A stretch of 64,000 nt of DNA from Apostichopus japonicus (GCF_037975245.1 NC_092572.1:11543769-11607768), one strand, 5' to 3'; positions 10,988 to 53,362 are shown, counted from the stretch's first letter. Translations and numbers: made by a program. Notes: generated from the sequence alone by a model not told the origin.

Positions 10988-11884
10988 GTGAGTTTCCAGC
11001 CAATGGTCAGTTCACTGGATTCAAGTTGCCAGGAGAACACTCAATTGTATAGGAAGCCTTGGTTGAGAAACCCCTTCAGAAACACCTCTTCTATTCTAAG
11101 GTTTTGTTGCATTGTGTCAGGATTCCCTCAGTGATATATTGAAATTCAAGACTTTTAATTAAGGATGAAATAGTTATTTTCCAGACCCAACATCAACAAT
11201 GAAAAGAAAAGGCATGTTTTCAAGCATTTGGACACATGTATTGGCATGAACGTGATGTCATGTAATATGTGCCTAAGTGAACGGGTGTTGACCTTTTTCG
11301 GAGCATTTACCTCCCAGACATGTTTGATTCGTACCTTAAATCTGGAAGCCAAAATATCCATATATCAGATATTTGACAGAAAGTCATAATAAAGACCAAT
11401 GGAGGCAGCAAAACTCTTGAATGTTTAGACTTTGTTTCTTCAGCAGCAGGTGGTTTGTTTTACAATCTTTCATCAGAAACTCAGCAGTACACCATGTTAA
11501 TGGTCTCCGATTATTTTAATGTGTGATGCTGTGTTTCACGTTGCACGTCAGTGTTGTACGTGTCGTCGTGCGTGGGTAACATTGTTGCATGTGAGTTGCG
11601 TCTGCAGTGTGTCTTGATTTAAATTACCCCTTTTTTCTATTTCACAACAACGATTGATAGCGATGGACATGCATCTGTTTTGTAGGATTAAAGCCAAAAA
11701 TTCCAGGTAAGTTGTTTTCCTTTAACCTCCTTTGCTGTCACACATTACATCAGTGTAATTTAAGGATGATATTGTCTATGGAAAGTACAGTTTAATTTTA
11801 TGTCATATAATACAATGATAGTAGTTTACAGAGACTTTGATAAACAGTTAATAGAAATGGTACAGGAATTGTCTGCATATACTT

Positions 11885-11970
11885 AAGCGGTAACGCAGTT
11901 ACGCACTTAGGAAGTTACGCAATTACGCACTTACGCAGTTAGGTAGTTACGCACTTACGCAGTTACACTA
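11885..11970. repeat. TTACGCA-type short tandem repeat
   Basis: Repeated GTTACGCACTTACGCA-like units with small variations (about five units). Non-coding. Confidence 0.7.
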
Positions 11971-12185
11971 ACTCGTGGAGGCATACCAGATATTTTGTTG
12001 GGACTCACTCAGCAACAGGCTTAAAGACTTAACAATTTTAGATTACTAAATAAAACATCTCTTTTCGAATCACAACCGAACCAGTACGTGGGTAAATGTA
12101 TGTACAGATGAAGAATAATACTTGCGTTTGTTGACACTACTCTTTCTCACTACTTGCTTTGATTAAGAAAACATAAAAGATAAAA

Positions 12186-12760
12186 TTGACGTTTTAACGA
12201 GATAACGGATCTCGTCAATGCAACAATTTTCTGCAAATTGGCGAGTTGCACACTTACTACCATCTCGACAAAACGACAAAATTCAGAAAATTGACGTTTT
12301 GACAAGATAACGGATCTCGTCAATGCATCAATTTTCTGAATTTTGTCATCTTGTCGAGATGGTATACGTAGTAAGTGTGCAACTCGTCAATTTGCAGAAA
12401 ATTGTTGCATTGACGAGATCCGTTATCTCGTTAAAACGTCAACTTTCTGAATTTTTTCATCTTGTCGAGATGGTAGTAAGTGTGCAACTCGTCAATTTGC
12501 AGAAAATTGATGCATTGACGAGATCCGTTATCTCGTCAACTCGTCAATTTTCTGAATTTTGTCATTTTGTCGAGATGGTAGTAAGTGTGCAACTCGTCAA
12601 TTTGCAGAAAATTGATACATTGACGAGATCCGTTATCTCGTCAAAATGTCAATTTTCTGAATTTTGTCACGTTACCATCTCGTCAACTCGTCAATTTGCA
12701 GATAATTGTCGTTTTGTCAAGTTGGTAACTCGTCAATGCAATGTCCCTTCTACGCTTCCG
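12186..12760. repeat. Foldback plus tandem repeat block
   Basis: The stretch 12186-12288 is almost the exact reverse complement of 12333-12448, around a ~45-bp centre. The right arm is then repeated head to tail (units starting near 12352, 12464 and 12569, about 105-112 bp apart) with decaying similarity to 12740. Shared words are GACGAGATCCGTTATCTCG, GTAGTAAGTGTGCAACTCG and TCAATTTGCAGAAAATTG. GACGAGAT..ATCTCGTC pairs also make small hairpins within each unit. The 176-codon open frame across it is a by-product of the unit length and is not called as a gene. Confidence 0.8.
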
Positions 12761-13278
12761 TACGGAATACCTCGTGAGCGTGGTGAGCTAAAACTAATTA
12801 AACAATCCGCGCTACCACTAACAACGGGGAAAATCTCCAAATTCGGGTGCTGATTCAACAAAGTTTATAAACAAAACAGGGGTAAGATTTTCATTGGCTG
12901 TCCCCACCTGCAACTCGCAACAGCTCTATACATATTTTGGGAAAGATACAATTACAGACTTCTGGGGGCCATCGACGGGTAGAACTGAGGGAACGCTCAA
13001 TCCTAAAACGATCATATTACACTAACAAATTACTTAAAGGGATATATTTCCGTTACACTATCAAAGATATGGTCTCCATGCTGGTAAAGGGCTGTTCTGG
13101 AGAGATAATTAGAGGCACATAACCTTTGACATCTCAGTTGTTGCTATAACTGGAACAAGGTTACGACAGTAACGTAGGACAATGTTCAACCAAATGTACG
13201 CCCATTTAGTACTCTGCATTGTACCCCTCTGCACAACACAGTATAATCACTAGTCCCTCTATCAAGGATGTGACAGTC

Positions 13279-13297
13279 TCTGGGGGGGGGGGGGGGT
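13279..13297. repeat. Poly-G tract
   Basis: Homopolymer of G followed by TGCTGG. No terminal inverted repeat seen next to it. Confidence 0.7.
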
Positions 13298-13639
13298 GCT
13301 GGTTGTTCATCACCAGTAGTGCCAACATCTGCTACGGGGGAGGTAGAGGAATGAGCAGGTCTTCCTGGTAAGGTAAGCTTTAACACAAAACATATTTACT
13401 ATACAAGGGGGGAGATGAGTTGGTTGAGCTTAGGCATTCTTTTTTATACACTTCCCATTGTTCTCATGATTTTCATGAATGTCAAATGTATCTAACTTAG
13501 GAAGAGTACACAAGGCCTATGGGGGTGAAGAGCCTGTAGACTGCAGCACTAGTTTTCATTTGTATGCATTGTGTGGACTGAAACACCAATTGCTCTTTTC
13601 CCTTCAGTTGCAACAGGGCAACAACCCAATCAACTTGAT

Positions 13640-14425
13640 CATGAACTTTTTTAACAGTAGACCAACTATACGCTGATGATATCTCTTGGGCATCAACTGG
13701 TCAGCATATACTGCAAGATATCAAAAAACGTTTCTGAGAAACTGATAGGAAGGAATCTGAAAATCAATTGCAGAAAAACTGAGACATTTTGAATCACAAG
13801 AAAAGGAAATGAAAGTTGGAAGAATTGTAAATATGTTGGAAGCTTGTTGGGGACGAAGAAGATATATCAACCGAAGAATTGGTATAACCAACGGTGCTTT
13901 CAACACACTGTCAAGCATTTTCAAAAGCAAAAACATAAGCCGAAACATTAAGCTTAGGATTTTCGAGGCTTTATTGACGAGTATTTTTTTCGTTCAATTG
14001 CGAACTGTAGGGCACAACCATGGAGCTATAGCTCCATGGCACAACGAAGGATCTTGATCGCAAAATTGACACTTTTCAAGGAAGACTACTTCGTAATATT
14101 CTCAACATTAGATGGACCAATAACAATTGGTTATCAAACGATGAGCTCTACAATGAAACCAACCAAACACCTTGGTCATCCATAGTCGCACATAGAATAT
14201 TGAGATTTTTCGGTCATGTAGCAAGACTCCTGGAGGACGTTCCAGCAAAGGTTGCCTTAAGAGAAACATTGAGACATATTGCTACACCAGTAGGAAGGCC
14301 CGTGACTACCTTGCTTTGAAAAATAAAGTCGCAATTTAAGGACGTTAACATTAACAATTTCGAGGAAGCAATAAACCTTGCGCAAGATCGTGATAAGTGG
14401 CGGAGGTTAAGCACTGAGCAAGTCG
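13640..14425 (+). pseudogene. Non-LTR retrotransposon (LINE) RT C-terminal remnant
   Basis: Several frames must be joined. At 13663-13695 the sequence encodes DQLYADDISWAS, with the YADD reverse-transcriptase active-site motif at 13669-13680. At 13850-13990 there is a block with an 'F.TLS.IFKSKNISRNIKLRIFEALLTS' pattern, the usual segment after the RT core. At 14045-14260 another frame gives DTFQGRLLRNIL, then TPWS..VAHRILRFFGHVARL and VPAKVALRE, typical of LINE C-termini. Stops and frameshifts separate the blocks, and the start of the RT is missing. It is a dead, 5'-truncated copy; I cannot assign the clade. Confidence 0.78.
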
Positions 14426-15521
14426 GAGAGACGAGACTGCACTTACTACTACGCGATCTCAACAATATAACTATATGCGATTTTACAAACTATATATATA
14501 TTAATTACAGATTGGTCTACACAATGCAAGGGCGGCCTTATATGTTCTTGGGATCTTGCCAACAACATTTGAAATCATGCTCATAACTGTCATCGTGACA
14601 ATGTAAGATCCTAGTTCATCTACATAGCAACTATTGAGCAAGAATTCAACAAACTTTGATATGACTCACAAAGAATCCATCAAATAATTAATGAAGGTTA
14701 CCTGGACAGGCCTGACAATACTTATTATGTACAAAAAGAATAAGTTCAATTTCTGTTCTTGATCATAAATGCAAGTTAAACTAGATATTTTGTTTGTAAC
14801 GCGATATGCTGTATGGTTGATCGAATATAACCTATTTTGCTAGGATTAAAGTCCCCTTGCTTCAAAGGGGGATCGCATTACTATAGGGAGGTCTGTGATA
14901 TCACTGTGGCAGATATTCTTTAGAAACTATTCTTTCCTATTCCCATATCTCTAGGAAGATTATCTATCATAACTGTGATGCATTTCGGATGCTTGCTTAG
15001 CTGTCGACGTTTATTTAAAGAGTATATGTTTTTGTTAGAGGGTTTAACGTTCTTCCAGGTTTTCTTTGCACAGGTGAAATGGAACGAAAACATACTAAAA
15101 GAGGTATAAAGTAGACATGTGTCCTTGGTCGGTCATTTGTATCAGTTCCTCTAGAATCAGTAAGATCCAGATAGGAGAGACAATCTAAAGTTTATATTCT
15201 TCTACACAGGCCTAATCGAGTAGGTTGTCCGATTTTTTACAACTTGTTTGCCCCTGAACATTTATGATTTCATCAAACGCAGCGTTACTTAGAAATATTG
15301 TGTGATTTTTTTTTATCGTGGATGAGGGCTTAAATGATATAAAGAAAAGCATACAAATGTTCTATTTTAATTTCCATAATGACACCATACACAGTAGTGC
15401 TGCCAAATGCATTTACAAGGAAACACACACTTTGAAAACAATTATCTTCGCCGAATGATTCTTGGATAGCAGGCCAGCCTCTGGTCACGGCAACATCGAC
15501 TCGGCAGTACTCTACCGTTTG

Positions 15522-17358
15522 CAGGCGCGTATCCAGGGGGCGTTGGGGGCGCGCCCCCCCCCCGGGTAAGAAAAAGAGGAGAGGGAAAAAAAGAGAAGAA
15601 AAAGGGGGAAAAGAGGGGAAAAAAGAGGAGGAGGGGGAGGAAGGAAGGAAAAAGAAGAAGGAGAGAAAGAAAGGGAAGAGAAAGAGGAACAGTGACATCA
15701 TTACAGCACTGATCCCTATTATATACACATGGCCAGGTAGTCAGTGACGGATCGAGGATTTCGGAAGGGGCTTGCGCCTCACCCTACCCCTTACACCGAC
15801 AACTTCATTTTTGATGTTTCCATTTTTCCTCTCTCACTAATGTATCTATATGGTCTATCATAACGCGTGTGTGTGTATGGACGCCTTAAACAATTTATTG
15901 TGCTATGAAACCAACTGTGGCTGGTCTCGAACTCGACCGAGTCGTCAGGGAAAATGACGCATTTCGGGAAGGGGGCAGCCCCCCCCCGAGCATATTTCTT
16001 TTATGATATCGCTAGTAATTTCAAAATGTAAAATGCTTAAATGCAACTTACAAGGCCTGAGAAGTGTCATTTCCAGCGATCTGGGAGGCAATTTCGGCCA
16101 AAATTTTCTCCTACGCTTCGCGCCAACTCAAGGTGGCGCTACGCTTAGATGGTTTGCCTACAGGCTTCGCCCCTCCCTTGGCAAATTATTCGCTACGCGC
16201 CGGTTCGAATTTGTAAAGCAAACAGAAGATTTCACATCATATCAGTGAGCATGAAAATGGCGGTTCCAGATTGAACCGCCTCAAAACTGTCGATGTGTGT
16301 AGTCATAGGAACCCAATTTCATTTTTTTTGTGGGGGGGGGGGGGGAGGCTGTAACGACTTGCTCGAAAAATATAACCTACATTTTTCGCGCGCTCCGCGC
16401 GCGTTCAACATTTTAATGTCAATATCATATAAGCAAGCATCGGTTATTACATCGCATGCCATCATGTACCGCACAGTCCGTGGAAATTACGCAGTATACC
16501 GCGGGGTGCTAATGTAAACAACGAAATGTCTTATGTAGATGGAGAAAAAGCATGGCGGTCCAATTATGTCAAATTCTCTTTTACATTAGTAATGGCGAAT
16601 TAGTCGGCCAAGCTTAGAACTTCATTTTAGTTATCATGGAGATATTTATTAAACTATTCATTTCCTTTAGCTACATCATTGCAATTTATTTCTCTTTGAG
16701 TAAGAGCCCCCCCCCCCCCCCGCCTCCTACGCCTATGTGTGTAGTGTTCGGTTCCGAAAATATCTGGTATTTTCTCATTTCCTTCAACCAAGTTTTATAA
16801 TAGACGTTATAAGAGGGTTTATTATTTGTACACCAATAAATTAACTGTGTCTGAATTTTCGAAAATTTCCTGACCAACATTCTTCCTCATAATTCCCTCT
16901 AGGTTTTTCTATATTGGTTATCCATAGATGACATTTTTGCAACATTATGGGTATGTTTTGAAGTGAGTTTATTCACGAGAAATGTGAATTTTCAAATTCT
17001 GAACAAATAATGGGCTGAAAACCTTGAAAAGTGGGGCTGTCGGGTATTGTGGGCCGTGACGTAGAATCACCTACAAAAGCAATGATCCACAGGACATGCG
17101 ATGAGTTCGAACATGATGTGTGACTGGTGAAAATCTTCAAAAAGGTTATGGATGGAAAAAAAACTATTGGGAAATACTTGGTTCTCCGGCAAATGTGTAC
17201 ATATGGTTGGTCATTTTCAAGCCCGAGAAGTGCCATTTCCGGTGATTTGGGGGTATAAAAACCAGAAATTTTCTTGCACGCTGCGCGCCAATCGATGGTG
17301 GCGCTCCGCTTAGATAGTAATTCGCGCCCCGGGTTAGAAAATCCTGGACACGCCCCTG
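15522..17358. mobile_element. Composite hAT-like element D
   Basis: The left end CAGGCGCGTATCCAGG and right end CCTGGACACGCCCCTG are inverted repeats. The 8-bp flanks (ACCGTTTG and GTTGGACC) do not match, so this may be a recombinant of two copies. Contents in order: C tract, purine-rich (GA/AAG) tract 15565-15690, repeat B copy 2 (15664-15967), one hairpin module (16050-16150), the nested element 16304-16737, and repeat block 16900-17325 shared with 4845-5250 and 6668-7110, including a further hairpin module. No transposase. The 132-codon minus-strand frame over the purine tract is low-complexity and not called. Confidence 0.65.
16304..16737. mobile_element. Nested hAT-type MITE E (434 bp)
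   Basis: Flanked by a perfect 8-bp duplication TGTGTAGT (16296-16303 and 16738-16745). The right end is GCCTCCTACGCCTATG; the left end begins CATAGGAACCC, as if a few bases of the GCGTAG motif were lost. It contains poly-G and poly-C tracts just inside the ends and a GCGCGCTCCGCGCGC hairpin core at about 16388-16402. The internal 160 bp recur at 39300-39455. Confidence 0.8.
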
Positions 17359-17359
17359 G

Positions 17360-18006
17360 TTGGACCAATAGCGTTCAACACACCGCATTCAATCCGCGGC
17401 AGAAAAGCGGCGTCCTTCTGCGTATTTAATCTGTTCATGTCACCGAGAAAGGCATTGGAGAAGTGACATGCCAATATCGGCTGTACAGAAGTATTACGCA
17501 GTTGTGGATATGCTGGCAACGTCACTGCGGGTTGTCCACTGTACCAGGGCATCGAATCACCAGTGGTATGCGCTGCTATCCGGGAATGTAAGTTAAGGGA
17601 ACTAAAGCTACATTATTTTGCTTTTATAAAGTAACATTCATCTTACATGAATTAGCATATAGAACTACGTATATGCAGGGAGTTGTTATGGAAACAACTC
17701 CCTGGTATATGCATTTTAACTTAACTTGATGGTTGCTTCTGTTCCTAGTTCTTAACATGTCTCACTCTTAATGTGATAGTCCCTTACTGCTGGGGAAAAT
17801 GTTACTGCAAGGCATACGCTTATTTAAATAAATACGATTCTCTGTAGCACTTTCTAAAATACATAATACCCCCTCTCTTTCAATCAATATGCCCAACGAT
17901 AACGTATATGGACCTATTGCGTGTGACGAACTATTAGTAGCATTGCATTGTAGTTGTAGTGTCTTTCCCCCGAGCGAAGTAGCTGTATTTCTGTTTTATT
18001 TCCTAG
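17360..18006. other. No gene recognised; presumed upstream region of the receptor gene
   Basis: No repeat ends and no coding exon seen. A 17-nt purine-rich segment at 18007-18023 lies between TTTCCTAG and GTAAGA and could be a 5'-untranslated exon of the receptor gene, but nothing else supports it. Confidence 0.4.
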
Positions 18007-18227
18007 GAAAAAACAAACTGAAGGTAAGAACAAGATTTCACAATTTGACTCTCTTAAACTAAGCAGTCTCAATGAGTTTGCTAGATGGTCACTGAAATGT
18101 TGGTTTTTCTATCTTTTTCATATACTTAATTTCAAAATAATTCACTTTGCCTTATTTCACTGGTACCTTACACTTTTTAATGAATTCACGTTTGCCTTTG
18201 CCTCACGTCTTTTCATAGAGTGTGAAG

Positions 18228-47290
<29,063 letters not shown>

Positions 47291-50200
47291 GAAGACCTTT
47301 CATAGACGCAGGCATTTATCGCCGACTATCAAACTTGAACGGTGCGTATTGAAACCTTATTTGGCGGAACAACTACCGAAAAGAAATACTTAATATTGAC
47401 TGATATACTTTGCTATTTTCCATCGTTTTACTTGTCTTCCTTACATTAATGTATATATTGATTTAAAGTGTCCGTACTTGGTAAGATTAAGTTTTCATAC
47501 AGTAACATTATAGTGAAGATTTCTTAGAAGAACATTTTGGTAAGTGGAATATGCAAATTATTTAAATATTTAATTTAAATAGAAATCAACTAATGTAATC
47601 AACTCTTATAGTGATAATCTCTGAAAAGCAAATATGACGAAAGAATATGTTCGCTTGTGAAATAAGTGATGTGAAATAACTAAGTCAAACTATGAAGTAT
47701 TATTACATCATACTAGAAATTATGTGAGTAATTAAACTTAAATTGTAACAGTAAAAGATGATAATGTTTTTTATTGCAACTGCGTGTAAAGTGTTAATTT
47801 AAAAATTAAACACAATGTGTTACACAGTGCTCATACGGAAGAATAGTTCTTTGCTTTCTTTTGCCCTCGTGATGTTTTCTGCAGAGTATAAGGCTCAACG
47901 CTAGCGTTAGTCCATCATGGTGTACTTCCTCTTGTTAACCTCGCAGAGAAAGAAAAACAATTGACATGTTATCGAAACAAAACACTGCGATCGTTTAGCT
48001 GTTGTTATGCACGAGACTATCGGGTAAAGATTAGGGGATTCCCTTAAGTTGTCAAAGTCGTATAAACGAAACAATTTCATTACTTTCAAAGGGAACCAGT
48101 CTATGAATTCACTTGTACGAAAATAGTGTTCGTTGAAGAAAAAGTGTGTGGTGCCCTTTAACAAAGATTACTGTTGCAAATATGGTGTTTTGCTGGAGCT
48201 GTTGGTGCTTACCCGATATCAAAATATCCATAAATTCAGATATATGATTGTTAATCATATATAAAATTTTGGTTTACTTTTTCAATACGAATTGGTTTCC
48301 GATTTCATCCAGCTTTAAATTGTTTGTTTTAATGGTATATTTAATTGATGGTAGCTAACAGCTCATAAAAAACGACATAAGTGGAGACACTCTGTATAAC
48401 AACAAGAAATAAACATATGAAAATGTCCTTTTACTTAAATCGGTATGTAAATAACGAACTCAAAGTGTGATGAATGTCAGGCAGATAATCTGTCAGCCAG
48501 GTTAATATCCAATCAGAGTCACGGATATTGTTATATGAGCAACAAAGACAAGTAGTTGTATGTTTAACGAACAGTTGCATATGATTGTAGATGTCTCTGT
48601 GTGTTTACTTTATATAGGCCTACTTGATATATAGTTTTACGTAGTGTCATGTCGGCTAGGTATGGTAAGATGCACCTCAAGTTCAATCTGTATGAGATGA
48701 CCAAATTGCATATGCCAGATCACTGGTTTTACGTCACCTATAGTTATTATCTTTGTGTATTTCTACATGCATTAAATAACAGGGTCTACCCATGCCAAAT
48801 TGGGCTTGTATATATTAAAGCATATTTCCTACTTATTTTACTTTTACTTGTTAATTTGTTTACTTATTGCGGGAGATTGTTGACCCATTGTCATGGTTTA
48901 TATCATTTATAATTATTATGTGTTGTCAATCCTATCAATGTGTGGTGACCATTCACAGGATGCTCCAAACTGCTTTACATCTGCAGCAGAGACGTGTTGA
49001 AAGAGATATTTTGAAATTAATTGTATTAATTCCCACAAAGTATATACTAAGGTTATGTTAATGTAGTCGACATCTTAGTGTGGGGCTGGTCGATGTCTGC
49101 ACTAGGCGACGCCCGTAGGAGAGGTTGATAAACGCCGAAAAACCCAACTCATGTCCATCGATCCGATGGAAGATGTGATACGATGACGACGGTGATAATG
49201 ATGAATAAATGAAAATTAATTTAAGTCTGTTAACAAGAAATAAATTGTCTTTAAATGTCTATAAAACTAGTATATGATATTTCCCCCTTACATAACAGAT
49301 ATAATATCATTTCTTCATGGATTACACTTAAATATCGTGAATTAAGAGAACCTATCCATTGTGGTATTGCGATTACTTCACAGCAGTTGTACGATAAAAC
49401 GTATCATACAACAGCTTTGTGACAATTAATATGTAAAGTCAGTCAAAGAAGTTTTAAGAACGGGTTACAATTATTAACATTCAGTCACCTATAGTCGTAA
49501 GCCTACAGTACTACCCTTTTCCTTTATTTACTTTACATTTGCATTTGTTATTGCCTATTTACCAAGGTCTTGGGTAGCATCTTCTGTGGTTTACCTTAAC
49601 TTTAACTTAACGTAGGTTGTAAAGTGCAATGATGAAAACATTCACATTTGGAAGGGATCTTGCTGGAAGATGACACATGAGACCATGTGTACCAAGAAAA
49701 AAGGGCAAAACCAGGGTATTGAAAATAGACGCAACACATTTTTTCCAAAGCCACAATCGATTCGGTATGTGTCTTGGAAGTGTCAGTCACTAATGGAAAT
49801 CCTGATATGGGTATACGAAATGCTTGGACGACAGGTTGGATCAAACATTCTTTTCAGAGGGTATTGTTTTGAGCGAGGGTGGAAGTGAGAGGCAGCTGGA
49901 GAGAGGATGAGGGCGCAATGTTTATTAAGCTGTATGTTTACTGATCTTGGTGAACGTTTGTGTGAAACAGCAGCCTTCTGTTTGTATCCGAAACCTTTGT
50001 CAAGTATGTAATTAATAGGAGCACAAAATATGTTCGCTTACATTCGTTAATGAAGAAACTATTGTTATTATGACCAGTGGGGAACTTATACCGCATTGGA
50101 AATTCATAGTTACAAAATTTTTTGACGCCCGTCGATTTTTGAAGAGCCCTAACTACAGTTTTTAGTTTGCACGTTAGCGAAAAATTCTTGTAAGGTATTG

Positions 50201-50420
50201 CAAAGTAATATCTCAATATTTCATGCAACACGTTCTTCATCTGATGACCTGCAGAATAATGTATCTGCATGTCGCACAGAAATACCGTGGAACAGGAAGC
50301 CAAACCAAACAAATTGTCAGTTCAAGTCAATGAGAATAATTTTGAAACAACCAGTGTCTAGTTAGAAAACGTTCGAATAAATTTAGATTAAATTAGAATA
50401 ATTCAATATCATTTAAGATA
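47291..50420. other. No gene recognised
   Basis: Likely 3' untranslated and intergenic sequence; AT-rich, only short unsupported frames. Confidence 0.5.
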
Positions 50421-50752
50421 GATGGATGGATGGATGGATGGATGGATGGATGGATGGATGGATGGATGGATGGATGGATGGATGGATGGATGGATGGATG
50501 GATGGATGGATGGATGGATGGATGGATGGATGGATGGATGGATGGATGGATGGATGGATGGATGGATGGATGGATGGATGGATGGATGGACGGATGGACG
50601 GATGGACGGATGGACGGATGGACGGATGGACGGATGGACGGATGGACGGATGGACGGATGGACGGATGGACGGATGGACGGATCGACGGATCGACGGATC
50701 GACGGATCGACGGATCGATCGATCGATCGATGGATCGATGGATAGATCGATA
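50421..50752. repeat. GGAT tetranucleotide array with graded variants
   Basis: About 165 bp of pure (GGAT)n, then about 95 bp of alternating GGACGGAT, then GATCGACG and finally GATC/GATA units. All frames are open on both strands because the unit makes Asp-Gly-Trp-Met or Pro-Ser-Ile-His repeats; none is a gene. Confidence 0.95.
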
Positions 50753-51461
50753 GAGATTGATTTCGTCCATAAGATATGGAAATGTGTCGCCCTGCAGCAA
50801 AACACATGAAAAAAAAAGTTTTAAAGTTTCATACAGAATACAGTTAAATAGTAGTATTAACAAAACACAATGAAGTTGAATGAAAAGGTAAGAATATCAA
50901 TAGCAACAATATCCATACATGTGAGAAAATATACACATATATACATATATATACAAATAATTTAAAAAAAACAAGATTATAAAACAAAAGAATCCTATCT
51001 AACAACCCTTAGGTTGAAAAGAGAAACAGAATTGGGTACAAAAGAAAACCTGAATCTGTTATGTTTAGACCGTGGCATGCGAAGTCTGCTGCCTGAACGG
51101 CAGAATACATAGTTCTGGAAAAGAGGATGTGTATGGTCTTTTAATATTCCATGGGTTTTCTGGTGCACCATATCAATGTAGAGTTCATAATATAAACAGT
51201 TTTCAAACAAATATCCCTACCAATAGTACGGCTGGCAGCCCTTACAACCTTCTCTAATTTAAACGAAGAATCCTTTGTAAGCAGCCCGTAAAAACAAATA
51301 ATACTAGAACAACTAGAACAAGTCTAGAACAATTTAGAATACTAAGCATTAACATGCTTAGCATTCATATGGACTATTCTGTGTTAATGCACCATTGCAT
51401 GATATCACCGTACCCTGCACATTGTTCAGAAATATCAATACAGCTTCGCTTTTAATTGCAG

Positions 51462-51609
51462 GCGCCTCATCAAAATTGATTGGGTTAATCAACAGTCAAC
51501 CGTGCGTTTATCGCAGGATAATGCACGAACGGGGTTATATAATTCCAGTGATGCACGAGGTTTTCGAATGAGTACATCCAGCGATAGGCTTATACGCCCC
51601 CCCCCCCCA
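51462..51609 (+). CDS. Weak candidate exon
   Basis: Between TTTTAATTGCAG and GTGAGT, a phase 2-to-0 open stretch of 49 codons (KIDWVNQQSTVRLSQ.., SSDARGFRMSTSSDRLIRPPPP). Both splice sites are good by eye, but no motif is recognised and the phases do not connect to the exon at 53180. The C tract at its end recalls repeats in this window. Confidence 0.25.
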
Positions 51610-53179
51610 GTGAGTAATGTGGTTAACAAATCATCTCTAAAACCAAACACCCCTCTAACGTACTTTACTGAAGAAAATGTCATGGCATTGTTTTTCATTG
51701 TTGTATCATTTTGAAATCTTACGTCCAAAGCCAAAAATCATCTACCAATATTAGAACGAATAAAGCCATCCTGAGACCATTTGAGAAACATTTTGACCAA
51801 TGTAATGCTCATTGTGTGACAACTGACCAAGGCAATTTATGGTTAAGTCACCCACCAAAAGGATATTAACTATGATGTTACTTCCATTTACTTACTGAAT
51901 GAACATGCATTCTTCAAGAATACGTAGACATATTTTATATTGAGCCCCTTAAAAAGCTGCGGTGACCAAAGTTTGTTCATACAAAAATTAAATTGCAACG
52001 GATGTCTCACCATGAGACACGGTCACACTAAGTATGAGGTTTTTCCAAGCTTCACCTTTGGAGTTCTCTTGTTTACAAGGTTTTCAAGCTTGAACCTTAA
52101 TCCCTCTTAAGTAACCTTTAACCCCTTCAAAAGCAATACAGTTCATGTAAAGAAATGAAGGTGGAATAACATTCGGAGTATGATGGTAATCTCTGCGTTA
52201 CTGTCGTTTGCAAGTTTTGGAAAATTTTCTTACATGTTAATTACAGTTGGTCGAAACGTTATATTTTGACCACAGTTGACTTCAAATGACTTTTGACCTC
52301 GCTTAATAGCGAACGCACGGAATAAAAACTATCCAATATCACTTCAATATACTTTTACTACATTTTTTCAGCTCAGAGTTCTACGAGTTCAAAAGCTTTG
52401 CAATTATTTTTTTTCGGATTTATTACTTTTCGATCAGCTGCGGGTATCAACGACACAGGGGCGTCAATCCGTAGTAACAGGTAGGCGGGACCGAAACTAT
52501 ACATACAAACGCACACGCACACACACGTACACACCCATGCGCCATCATGAATGCAAAGGTTACGATTATAATCGAAACCAAAAACGAGGGCGTGTGAATA
52601 CTTTCAAATATGATGAGTACTGAAATTTACAGTACACGTAAATCAAGTTTGTAATACTCGTTCTAAACAACCAGGATGAGTACAGTAAAATTTACTAGAC
52701 TACGAGTACCATTACATAAAGGAATTATTTGCCACAAATATAGCACCAATAAAAACACCATGTAGTTATCAGCCACCGCGAAGACTTCTGGCAATTAATT
52801 TCAGCGAGTTCAAGACCCAAATAATGGCAATTTTATGAAATTCTCTTCAACAACTCTTTCTGTTTACGATATAATATCAAAGTAAGATGTATAAGATTAC
52901 TCTTTTAGGACACATATACTCTGTCGATCTATGCATTACCTGTTAGTACGATAGCGATGACGAGTTAGGCCGTGGTTACTAAAAGAAACCAAAATCCTAT
53001 AATTAACATTACCATCATACCTTTGGGACCGGAAGATTCCAATGTGCATGGAACGTCTGTAAAAAGAAAGGAAACTCATCTTTACTCCAAGTGATCACTT
53101 TGAATTGAATTAGCGAACAATTCATTAAAAAACTTCCATTCAGCTATTACATATTCTTTTTGCTCTTTGACCACTATAG

Positions 53180-53362
53180 TTCATATGGTGAGGCAAATAG
53201 TTGCACTGCTTGGTAGGTCCACATCAAAAGGAGTTATTTTGAAAGCGAGAATTTTTAGCTGGGTAAGAAAGGGTAAAGAAGACACAGACCCAACCATTAT
53301 CGTTGGTTCATGTGATGGAGATAAATTTCATGAATTCCGTCTCCAAACTGCTAAAAATATTG
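53180..53362 (+). CDS. Orphan exon resembling an RTK N-lobe
   Basis: After GACCACTATAG and before GTATGT, 183 nt in phase 1-1 are open. The peptide reads IVALLGRSTSKGVILKARI, then a charged insert (VRKGKEDTDP), then TIIVGSCDGDKF and FRLQTAKNIG. This lines up with the RTK ATP-loop ('LGEGxFGxVxKAxx'), beta3 ('VAVKxxxD') and the alpha-C segment that ends at the common RTK exon border before 'KHxNIINLLG'. The beta3 Lys is Gly, and the loop Gly pattern is shifted. No following kinase exon was found before 57.7 kb. It is a remnant or diverged exon of a second receptor of this kind. Confidence 0.45.

Noticed and set aside
12323-12853. 176-codon open frame on the plus strand
   Set aside because: It runs over the foldback/tandem repeat; its peptide is just the repeat unit translated (LVNLQKI..LTRSVIS) and other frames are equally open.
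15330-15728. 132-codon minus-strand frame
   Set aside because: Mostly Phe/Ser/Pro from a purine-rich tract inside a hAT-like element; no motif and not conserved in the other copy of the repeat.
50393-50863. Several 107-156-codon frames on both strands
   Set aside because: Artefact of the GGAT microsatellite, which has no stop in any frame.
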